A DNA stretch of 64,000 nt from Aphanothece sp. CMT-3BRIN-NPC111 (GTDB lineage: Bacteria; Cyanobacteriota; Cyanobacteriia; Cyanobacteriales; JAHHGU01). The stretch is from assembly GCA_019359765.1 (NCBI GenBank), contig JAHHGU010000024.1, positions 1 to 64,000 on the forward strand, given 5' to 3'. Shown here one piece after another: positions 38,829-47,154 of the stretch. Under the pieces are notes generated by a model. That model searched no databases. It saw only the letters and a list, made by a program, of their open reading frames with translations, and was not told the origin of the DNA. The first letter of the stretch is position 1. Each line of letters starts with the position of its first letter. Position numbers and translations under genes: made by a program.

Positions 38829-39082
38829 AAATTACTTGACTTAATGAAGTCGGATATAGGACAATATGATTCAGTTAAGGCTAGGGGTGAACCACAAAGA
38901 CACAAAGGACACAAAGAAGAAGGAAAGGTCAAAGGCGCTAACTGAACTGTATTGGGGTTAAACGCAGTGCAACCAAACGCCAATTAGAGACGCGACATGG
39001 CGCGTCAAGACCCAACCTACGCATATCGTAATTGTTTAAGCGGACATAATATAATTACGAATTACGAATTACGAATTGCGAA
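38829..39082. repeat. intergenic repeats
   Basis: ACCACAAAGACACAAAGGACACAAAG tandem-like block near 38890 and ATTACGA heptamers at 39040-39090, at the end of the dynamin-like gene on the opposite strand. No gene. Confidence 0.6.
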
Positions 39083-41551
39083 TTACGAATTATTTTGTTC
39101 ACTATTCATCCTCCACTGGTTTATAAATTCGAGATAGGTATCTACCTGTTTAATTTGCGCGATCGCCTCTGGAACCAAAGCTCTAAGCTCTCTCACCAAT
39201 ATCTCTTTTTGCTCAAGAGATAGCTTCTGATCTGATTGTGCCTGCCTCAAGCTATCGCAGTAGTTGCTCAGGTAAGTATCTAGTTCATCAAAGAATACAT
39301 CAACTCTTTGCTGGAAATCTTCATCAAGGTACTCGGTAATTCCTTGCTTAATACTTTTAATGCTTTGCTCAATTAATTGATTTACTTCTGTAACTATTCC
39401 TTGTAGAGAAACACTGTAGTAAGCCTCCCGATGCTCCGGAATCCTAACTTGAATTGTTTCCTTTTTAGGAATTAGACCGAGCCAATGCCACCAGGTTCTC
39501 TTAATGACTACTTTTTCTTCATAGCCCCGATTTAATATTTTAGTATGGCGCTTTACACGAGGTTTATTGAAATCAATTCCACCTGATTCCAGGCTGAGTT
39601 TTGGCAATGATAAATCAACATTAAAACTTTGATTTAATCTGTCGCGTGCGCGTTCAATTATTGGCTTCGTGTCGCGCTCTAAAATATAAGTTAAAGCTTC
39701 ACGGGATTGTTCTATTTGCTGGCCCATTTTATCCCGAATATTTTCTAGTAATAAATTGGCTCTAGTTTGGGGATAAGATACGGCTATATCTGCAAATTCT
39801 TCCGCCTCTCTAAGAGTTTTAAATTCAACTATACCCTTACCTTTCAAATCTAAAGGTGACTTGATGTTATGCTTAATCCACTTAGCCAAACTGTTGGCTT
39901 CTTTACCATTTTTTGGGGTTAAATCAATTTTTGAGTATTCCTCTTCATTGAAATAGCTTTCAATGGTCAATTTTGCTTCTTTTTGGAGAGTTCCAAGAAT
40001 ATTGTTAAGCTCCTGGTAAAGCTTGGTTTTTATTTGCTCTACTTCCTGCAAGCGAGTGCGACACAATTCAATGTTATGTAAATCATCTTCCAGCGCCACA
40101 ACTTCAAGTCGTAGTTTCTCTTCATCTTCGTAAATAGCACGGCTTCGGAGTTGCACATCCTCCTGTAATTCCACAAGACGACCACGAGCCGTATTGAGTG
40201 CAGATATCATGCAGCGAGGCGCAGCTTCTGCAATAAGTGCTTGAACAGCATTTTCCAGAAATGGGGCAAAGCCTGATTTTTTCCACAGCCTTTGAGCTTT
40301 TTTCTGTAGGTCTTCTACCGTCGCACTCTCAAGTTCTTCTTCCCAATCAATACCAAATACTTCTTGAGCTAGCGATCGCGCTGCTGGTGACTGGAGTACC
40401 GTATTATCTGGATGCTGCTCTATGTCCTGCATGAAGCTGGCAGCACAGAATGCCCGTCTAGCTGCGATTTCAAACACCCGATTTGTCTCCCCAGTATCAC
40501 CTATCCCAAGTTCAGCAGCGACATACTGCTGAACTTGTTCTGGGGTCATGTCACCCTCTCGGCGCTGATCGACCTTGTTGATCAAAATGTAGAGGTTATC
40601 TTTACCCCGTAACTCGATCGCCCTCTGAACGTCTTTTTTTACTTTTTCTGCTGCTTCTGTTCTCAGTTGGGTAAAATCTAGGACTATCAATACTAAGGAA
40701 CATTTCTCCAGCTGATCGGAAACTACCTTCACCAGTCTGAGGTTGTCTCCAGCTTCATTTGGTCCCGGTGTATCGACAATCACCAGATTGCCCAGCAAAT
40801 TTGATTGTTCAGTTTTCGGGGATTCTGCTTCTGAAACACTTGGGGATGCCGCCAAAGGCCGCTGCTTGCCTTCACCAGAGAAGTTACCCTCATCTAGGGA
40901 AGATAGCCAAAAAGGAGTGTAAATACGGGGAACATCCGTGAGAGACTCAAGCGGGTCAGCAAGTGGCTCGAGAATGCTGCACAGCCGGACAATATCGTTC
41001 AATGCACCTAAGTTGTTGATAATCCGTTGACGCCCTACAACCTCCTCATCAATTGCACCTCCAGGCTTTGCTTCTATCCTTTCTGCAAGCTTTACCAGGT
41101 GAGGGTACTGACCAAGTTTTTCTCGCACAGTGGAAATCCCTAACTCACGGATTTGGCGCTGCAAGGTAAAAAAAGTCTCTCGGAAAACTTCCCGGATTTC
41201 CGGACTCATGGTCAGGGTTGGTTCTGTGCGCCCAGCGTCAAAAATAATCTCAGTTGGGATAGTGGTCATTGCCGCATTGCGACTTGGCAAGAGATCCTGT
41301 CCGACAATGGCGTTGATGATTGTGGACTTGCCAGCTTTCATCGGCGCAACAATCGCCATTCTCAGCTCAAAGTCTTTGACATTACGGGCGGCATTGCTGA
41401 CTTCCTGCTCAATTTTCGCAAAGCGATCGCTACCACTATCTAAGCTAAAGGCTGCACTAGCGCGATGCATTAATGAGCTTACTTGCAAGAGCAGATCCAC
41501 AACGTTTGCTTGCAGATCTTGAAGATTTGGTTTCAGCGCTTCAGATTCCAT
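39083..41551 (-). CDS. bacterial dynamin-like GTPase
   Basis: 822 residues from the ATG at 41551. G1 P-loop APMKAGKST at about 69-77, Thr-containing G2 (AAMTTIPTEI), G3 VIVDTPGPNEAG, and G4 NKVD. A long, mostly helical stalk with Glu/Lys-rich coiled coils follows. A possible membrane-contact segment is TWWHWLGLIP near residue 690. Bacterial dynamin-like proteins remodel or protect membranes; the closest role cannot be set from sequence. It is single and lacks the tandem partner typical of some dynamin pairs. A TTG start at 41569 is also possible. Confidence 0.85.
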   Translation of the reverse strand: MESEALKPNLQDLQANVVDLLLQVSSLMHRASAAFSLDSGSDRFAKIEQEVSNAARNVKDFELRMAIVAPMKAGKSTIINAIVGQDLLPSRNAAMTTIPTEIIFDAGRTEPTLTMSPEIREVFRETFFTLQRQIRELGISTVREKLGQYPHLVKLAERIEAKPGGAIDEEVVGRQRIINNLGALNDIVRLCSILEPLADPLESLTDVPRIYTPFWLSSLDEGNFSGEGKQRPLAASPSVSEAESPKTEQSNLLGNLVIVDTPGPNEAGDNLRLVKVVSDQLEKCSLVLIVLDFTQLRTEAAEKVKKDVQRAIELRGKDNLYILINKVDQRREGDMTPEQVQQYVAAELGIGDTGETNRVFEIAARRAFCAASFMQDIEQHPDNTVLQSPAARSLAQEVFGIDWEEELESATVEDLQKKAQRLWKKSGFAPFLENAVQALIAEAAPRCMISALNTARGRLVELQEDVQLRSRAIYEDEEKLRLEVVALEDDLHNIELCRTRLQEVEQIKTKLYQELNNILGTLQKEAKLTIESYFNEEEYSKIDLTPKNGKEANSLAKWIKHNIKSPLDLKGKGIVEFKTLREAEEFADIAVSYPQTRANLLLENIRDKMGQQIEQSREALTYILERDTKPIIERARDRLNQSFNVDLSLPKLSLESGGIDFNKPRVKRHTKILNRGYEEKVVIKRTWWHWLGLIPKKETIQVRIPEHREAYYSVSLQGIVTEVNQLIEQSIKSIKQGITEYLDEDFQQRVDVFFDELDTYLSNYCDSLRQAQSDQKLSLEQKEILVRELRALVPEAIAQIKQVDTYLEFINQWRMNSEQNNS

Positions 41552-42283
41552 TTGGCAAATTTCCCCCAAGTGTCAAAACCAGAGTGACGCCTCGGAAGTT
41601 TACAGCGTATCACTAACTTTAAGCCAATGTAGCTACATTTTCCCAGATTCATTCTCATGTAATAGCCAACTCTCATAAAAGCTTTAAGGAGGGAAAAAAG
41701 GTAAGCGCGATCATAGGGTGGGAAATCCAGTTCTCAAAACAAATAGGTCAACTTACACTAAGGTTTCGTCAATAAGCGATCGCATCTCCAGACTCAGATA
41801 TCGCCGCCAATGCTATTCCCCATCTTTATCTTGACGTAGTGGGCAACTCAAACAGCAGCTTTAACCAAGCCACAAAGGTAAGTGCGATCGCCGAGTCATA
41901 ACGTAGCACCTGTGCTGTAATTGCTTGCCCATCAGGCATTCCCGGTGCTTCCTGCCAAGCTAGCCAAGTGTGGATCGAGGCTCTAGGGCGGTGAACTTTC
42001 GTTGCACCTTGGGAGTAGCAGCACCGAAATTAAGCTAGTCGGAGTTGATGCGATAGCACTCTCAAAACATCAAACCCTTGGGATCATCCTGGGGGTTTGA
42101 TGTTTCACTATGGCAGCATTGCGGATTATTTAGAGCAGATTTGTTATGAGAATAGTCCGAGTTTCTGGAAATGCCCCTCAACTCTTTGAAGAATAGACAA
42201 GTGGGCAAGCGCCTTGACACTTTCCAGAACTAATTAGGGGAAGTATCAACCGTCAGAACTAGTCAAAACAGCTTTTAGTACCG
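41552..42283. other. intergenic region, mostly featureless
   Basis: 730 bases with no credible gene, RNA gene or tandem repeat. Scattered GCGATCG sites. The one clear structure is the hairpin at 42068-42102. Confidence 0.55.
42068..42102. repeat. hairpin
   Basis: CATCAAACCC and GGGTTTGATG form a perfect 10-bp stem with a 15-base loop. TTTCACT follows on the + strand, so it could be a weak terminator. Confidence 0.6.
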
Positions 42284-42754
42284 ATGAAACTACCTAACCT
42301 TATTGCCACGACATTTATCTTGAGTCAAATCTTTGTTTTTCCTCAGTTCGCTAATGCCCAACTTAGCTGCCAAGGAACCGTTAATAAAGTAGTAGGGCAA
42401 ATTCGTTCTCAAGGTGTTCCTGAGGTAAAAAGCAATATATTTAGAGGACAAGCAAACACTTACAACACAGGTAATCCAACAAATCGTCAAGATACTTTAG
42501 AGATATTAATGGCTTCTACAAGCGGAGATAATAGCTCCAACGTCATTGAAAACATTTTAAATTCTGAACAACTCATGAATGTTTGGGCCAATTCTATAAT
42601 TACAGCTTGCGGTGGAACAGCAGTAGTAAACTTTAGACTATATCAAACGGATTGGGAAGTTAGTTATGCAGTTCAAGCAGATCTGAAAACCAAGGTACGA
42701 CAATGCGTTGATGACTACCAAGGTTTGTCCTGGAATGAAACATTTTGTCCATAG
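42284..42754 (+). CDS. secreted hypothetical protein
   Basis: 156 residues with a Sec signal peptide, LIATTFILSQIFVFPQFANA, cleaved near residue 25. The mature protein has four Cys, including CQGT near its start and one at the extreme C-terminus. VNFRLYQTDWEVSYAV suggests a beta-rich fold. I do not recognise the family. The next gene begins 65 bp downstream on the same strand, so they may be co-transcribed. Confidence 0.6.
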   Translation: MKLPNLIATTFILSQIFVFPQFANAQLSCQGTVNKVVGQIRSQGVPEVKSNIFRGQANTYNTGNPTNRQDTLEILMASTSGDNSSNVIENILNSEQLMNVWANSIITACGGTAVVNFRLYQTDWEVSYAVQADLKTKVRQCVDDYQGLSWNETFCP

Positions 42755-42819
42755 GACATTGTGTTCCTTTACATTACTACCGTTTTATTATTGGCATAAA
42801 CGCAATCAGGAATAGGGAA

Positions 42820-43191
42820 ATGAGGACAATAGCACAAAAATATTATATATCTTGGCTAATATTTTTTACAATTTCGGTTGTTATTTTCCTCTCTAGCTGT
42901 GACAATAACATTTTTGATAATAAACCCTTTAATCAAAAAGCATGGATAGAAAATCCTTTTAATAAAGATAGCAATGTACGCATAGAGATGAGTGAGGATT
43001 TACTGAAAAACCATCTTAAAATTGGCATGACGCGCCAGCAAGTTAGGAAATTACTTGGTAAACCAGATTCCGTTGACTCTTATAGCGGTGGGAGCAGTAA
43101 TTATGATAACTACTATTTAGGTGAATATACATTTTTACTCAGGTTTGATAGGGCTAGTAAATTAGTTGATAAAGAGATTGTTTCAATCTAA
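42820..43191 (+). CDS. BamE/SmpA-like small lipoprotein
   Basis: 123 residues from the ATG at 42820 (earlier in-frame codons overlap the previous gene). An N-terminal hydrophobic stretch ends in a lipobox-like FLSSC, suggesting a lipid-anchored protein. LKIGMTRQQVRKLLGKPD at about 65-82 is the typical SmpA/OmlA (BamE-like) motif. A Ser/Gly/Asn/Tyr loop and an ending EYTFLLRFD strand follow. Outer-membrane assembly is the known role of BamE; this paralogue may do something else. Confidence 0.65.
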   Translation: MRTIAQKYYISWLIFFTISVVIFLSSCDNNIFDNKPFNQKAWIENPFNKDSNVRIEMSEDLLKNHLKIGMTRQQVRKLLGKPDSVDSYSGGSSNYDNYYLGEYTFLLRFDRASKLVDKEIVSI

Positions 43192-43234
43192 TTTCCTTAG
43201 CACTGTCAATGCCTTATAGCTGTTATCTTTTATA

Positions 43235-46200
43235 TTAGGAGTTGGTAGTAGCTTCGATAACGCCTTCGGCTTGGTGAACGATCGCTCTCAACTTCTCCAG
43301 CATCTCTTTATCAACTTCTTGCCATAAACCCCGTTGATGCGCTTCTAACAACCGTTCCGCCATATCCCGCAACGCCCAAGGATTCTTCTGCTGGATAAAC
43401 TCTTGCACTGCGGGATCAAATATATACGCCTGCGTTACTCCCTGATACATAAAATCTTCCACACAGTTAGCAGTGGCATCGTAAGCAAATAAATAGTCCA
43501 CTGTCGCTGCCATCTCAAACGCACCCTTATAACCGTGGCGCATCACCCCAGCAATCCACTTGGGATTAACTACACGAGAACGATATACCCGGGCAATTTC
43601 TTCTCGCAGCTGCCGCACTTTGGGGTTTTCTGGGATAGCATTATCGCCAAAGTAAGTTTGGGGATTGTTCCCCGTCAAGGCACGCACAGATGCTGTTAAA
43701 CCACCCTGAAATTGGTAGTAGTCATCCGAGTCCAGCAGGTCATGTTCGCGGTTATCTTGATTGTGCAAGACTACTTGCATCTGCCGCAGACGTTGTTCAA
43801 ACGCTTCTGGTGCCGCAACCCCCTCTAACCCCCCCTTAGTAAGGCGAGGAAATGCGGGGGTGCTTGTATAAGCGTAACTACTCCAGTTGATGTAAGCACG
43901 GGCTAAATCTTGGTCATCTGTCCAGTTTTGCGCTTCAATTAAGCCTTGCAATCCAGCACCGTAGGCACCCGGTTTAGAGCCAAAAATGCGGTAGCGCGAT
44001 CGCCTTAAAGCTTGTTCCTGAGTCAGCCCAGCAGCTTGCCACAACTCGGTTTCCTCACGAACTTGGGCTGCCAGAGGGTTTTGCTGTGACGGTTCATCTA
44101 ACGCCGCCACAGCCGCCACAGCCCCATCAAATAAATCAATCAAGTTAGGAAAGGCATCGCGGAAAAAGCCAGAAATCCGCAGCGTTACATCCACGCGCGG
44201 ACGCCCTAAAACCGACAGCGGCAGAATTTCAAAATCTACCACCCGGCGAGAGGGACCATCCCACACTGGTTGAACTCCCAGTAAAGCAAAGGCTTCTGCC
44301 AAATCGTCGCCACCAGTCCGCATCGTGGAAGTCCCCCAAACGGATAATCCCAGCGTTTTTGGATACTCACCGTTTTCCTGGGTATAGCGCTCAATCAGCA
44401 CCTCTGCCGCCTTTCTGCCCACATCCCAGGCAGTTTCAGTAGGTATGGCGCGGATATCAACTGAGTAAAAATTGCGACCAGTAGGCAGAACCTCTGGGCG
44501 TCCCCGTGTGGGTGCCCCAGCTGGGCCACTGGGGATATATCGCCCATCTAGTCCTCGCAACAGTTGGGTGATTTCCTGGGTGGTTTGTTGGAGTGCGGGG
44601 AGAAGGCGATCGCCTATCCATTGCAACTCGTGTTTAGTTACTTCCCCTATGATTGAATTTTGGATTTTAGATTTTGGATTTTGGATTAGCTGTTCCACGA
44701 ATTCAGCTGCTTGTTGCTCCAATGCCTCAACCGCATCACCGACATTTTGGATTTTAGATTTTGGATTTTGGATGTTAGATTTTAGGAATTCACGCTCGGA
44801 AATAGGCAATTCAAAATTGGTTGTGAGAGGGTCGAAATCCAGCCCCCAATCTTGAGCCAAAGCACGGGTTAAACCCACCCGGTTTCGCCCTGGATGACGA
44901 GCGATCGCCACCAGCAAATCCCGTAGCTGCCGCCCTTGCGGACACAATCCAAAAATATGAAGACCATCTCGAATTTGAGCTTCTTTCAGTTCACAAAGAT
45001 AGCCATCAATGCTGGGGATTAGAGATGTGAAATTAGGTATTAGATTAGGGTCATTTGATTTGGCATTGTCTCCAGTCTCTAGCCCCAAATCCTGATGTAG
45101 ATTTTCTTGCAGTACCAAGGCCGTGATGCGATCGCGTATCAGCGATAGCCGCGAGGGGTCTAAGCTCTGGGCTTCGTAATACTCATCAATCAAATTCTCC
45201 ACCTGCTGCAAAGGGCCATATAGCTCAGCGCGAGTCATCGGCGGCGTCAAGTGATCTATAATCACCGCCTGAGCGCGACGTTTAGCTTGAGAACCTTCAC
45301 CAGGGTCATTAACAATAAAAGGATATAGATGGGGAAGTGCGCCTAATGCTACTTCCGGATAACAATTACTGGAAAGCGCGACACTTTTACCCGGCAACCA
45401 TTCCAAATTCCCATGCTTTCCCACATGAACTAGCGCAGAAGCCCCAAAATGTTGCCGTACCCAATAGTAAAAAGCTAGATAAGCATGAGGCGGCTCTAAA
45501 TCTGGAGCGTGATAATTCAAAGATGGGTCAATGTCATAACCCCGCGCTGGTTGAATGCCTACAAATACGTTGCCCAGCTGAATTCCGGGAATAGGAAATA
45601 GTTTTGAGTTTTGAGTTTTGAGTTTTGAGTTAAAGAGGTTTTCTTCTAACTGAAAACTATTAGCTGAGAACTCAGAAGATTCTAGTCCCCAGCGATCGCA
45701 TATCCCTTGCTGCACCCCGGTGGACAAAGTGGCGAAATACTGTTTATATTCCTCTAGAGATAAAAATTGCTGTACTGGTCGCAGTTCTCGCCCTTCTGGA
45801 TCGTTTGTTACACCAGCGGTTAAGCGCCCAATAAGTTCATCGCCAGTTGCAGGTAAGTTCTCAACCTGATACCCAGCTAGCTGTAAAGCTTTAAGGATTT
45901 CTATACAGCTGGCAGGGGTATCTAAGCCAACGCCATTCGCAAGGCGTCCATCGCGACTGGGATAATTAGCCAAAATCAGTGCTATGCGTCGCTCCTGTGG
46001 GGGTGTTTGTCGCAGCTGCACCCAATTGGCGGCTAAGTCAGCGACGAACTCAAGGCGATCGCGCACTGGCTCATAAACCACTACATCCGTCTCCAGCTGA
46101 GGATTGCGGGTTTGCACCGCTTTAAAAGATACAGCTCGGCTAATTATTCGCCCATCCACCTCAGGCAAAGCCACATTCATCGCCATATCCCGTGGTGTCA

Positions 46201-47128
46201 ACCCTTGAAACTGGGATTCCCACTGCTCCAGTGTGCCGCCGCTGAGGATGACCTGCAACACTGGTACGTCTATCTGTGACCACAAATCCAGCTGGGGCGT
46301 TTCTGTTTCCAATTTGGCGAGGGAAAAACTTGTTGTATTGAGCAATAGCTCAATTTCCTGTGCATCTTTAGGCTGGAAGTATGACAACAAATCTGCTTGC
46401 ACATCAGAGTCACGCAGAGAAGAAACAAACACTGGTACTGGTTCTATTTGCCTGGAAGCTAAAGCTTGGCACAGGGCATCAATTACCGCCGTGTTACCAG
46501 CGAGGTAATGGGCGCGGTAGAACAACAACCCGATTTTGGATTTTGGATTTTGGATTTTGGATTGATTACTCTCCTGTTTCCAGGGATAAAGCCCCACACG
46601 AGGAATTTCTTGGGGCGGTGGCGGGTTATAAGTTTCTCCTAGACAAATGTCAGCAAGAAACTTGAGGGCGTTAACAAAATTTTCGACACCGCCTTCGGTA
46701 AAATAGCGCCATAGCTGGTTAACTGCCGCCAAAGAAACAGTGGAGTGACTAATTAAATCTGGGTCTGGGCGGTCATCCCCAGGCAGCACTATGAGCACGG
46801 AACCAGTGCGTTGCACCGTTTCCTGAACCACTTCCAACCCGTATGTCCAGTAAGCCCGCCCTCCCAGCAACCGTAGGATAATCACCTGTGCTTGTTCGAT
46901 CACTTCCTCAGCATAGGTATCAATTGTCAACTGTTGTTGCAACTGTAGAAGATTAACTACCCGCAGATCTGGAAATTCAGCAGGCAATTGAGAAACTGCT
47001 GCCGCAAGGGTTTGGACATCGGTGTCAGCTGCGGTTAGAAAGACTATAGGGGCTGGTGTCTGTTCAATAAAAATTACGCCTTCTTCTTGAGGGTTCCAAC
47101 CTCCAGGCGTGGCTGCTAAACGATGCAT
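43235..47128 (-). CDS. cobN: cobaltochelatase subunit CobN (with in-frame repeat insertions)
   Basis: 1297 residues from the ATG at 47128. Large subunit of the aerobic cobalt chelatase inserting cobalt into hydrogenobyrinate a,c-diamide in cobalamin synthesis. Family segments include VGKHGNLEWLPGKSVALS, RADGDD-like RTGGDDLAEAFALLGV, and PNLIDLFDGAV. CobS/CobT are absent, and cyanobacteria often use Mg-chelatase ATPase subunits instead. Four insertions of heptamer arrays (TTTTGGA/TTTTAGA/TTTTGAG on the + strand) at 46531-46564, 45602-45631, 44743-44786 and 44655-44688 add Lys/Asn/Gln-rich loops such as IQNPKSKIQN without breaking the frame. Its start is 26 bp from a divergent hybrid kinase. 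No B12 riboswitch fits in that gap. Confidence 0.93.
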   Translation of the reverse strand: MHRLAATPGGWNPQEEGVIFIEQTPAPIVFLTAADTDVQTLAAAVSQLPAEFPDLRVVNLLQLQQQLTIDTYAEEVIEQAQVIILRLLGGRAYWTYGLEVVQETVQRTGSVLIVLPGDDRPDPDLISHSTVSLAAVNQLWRYFTEGGVENFVNALKFLADICLGETYNPPPPQEIPRVGLYPWKQESNQSKIQNPKSKIGLLFYRAHYLAGNTAVIDALCQALASRQIEPVPVFVSSLRDSDVQADLLSYFQPKDAQEIELLLNTTSFSLAKLETETPQLDLWSQIDVPVLQVILSGGTLEQWESQFQGLTPRDMAMNVALPEVDGRIISRAVSFKAVQTRNPQLETDVVVYEPVRDRLEFVADLAANWVQLRQTPPQERRIALILANYPSRDGRLANGVGLDTPASCIEILKALQLAGYQVENLPATGDELIGRLTAGVTNDPEGRELRPVQQFLSLEEYKQYFATLSTGVQQGICDRWGLESSEFSANSFQLEENLFNSKLKTQNSKLFPIPGIQLGNVFVGIQPARGYDIDPSLNYHAPDLEPPHAYLAFYYWVRQHFGASALVHVGKHGNLEWLPGKSVALSSNCYPEVALGALPHLYPFIVNDPGEGSQAKRRAQAVIIDHLTPPMTRAELYGPLQQVENLIDEYYEAQSLDPSRLSLIRDRITALVLQENLHQDLGLETGDNAKSNDPNLIPNFTSLIPSIDGYLCELKEAQIRDGLHIFGLCPQGRQLRDLLVAIARHPGRNRVGLTRALAQDWGLDFDPLTTNFELPISEREFLKSNIQNPKSKIQNVGDAVEALEQQAAEFVEQLIQNPKSKIQNSIIGEVTKHELQWIGDRLLPALQQTTQEITQLLRGLDGRYIPSGPAGAPTRGRPEVLPTGRNFYSVDIRAIPTETAWDVGRKAAEVLIERYTQENGEYPKTLGLSVWGTSTMRTGGDDLAEAFALLGVQPVWDGPSRRVVDFEILPLSVLGRPRVDVTLRISGFFRDAFPNLIDLFDGAVAAVAALDEPSQQNPLAAQVREETELWQAAGLTQEQALRRSRYRIFGSKPGAYGAGLQGLIEAQNWTDDQDLARAYINWSSYAYTSTPAFPRLTKGGLEGVAAPEAFEQRLRQMQVVLHNQDNREHDLLDSDDYYQFQGGLTASVRALTGNNPQTYFGDNAIPENPKVRQLREEIARVYRSRVVNPKWIAGVMRHGYKGAFEMAATVDYLFAYDATANCVEDFMYQGVTQAYIFDPAVQEFIQQKNPWALRDMAERLLEAHQRGLWQEVDKEMLEKLRAIVHQAEGVIEATTNS

Positions 47129-47154
47129 AAGCCCCTCCACAAGAGCGTAGACTG

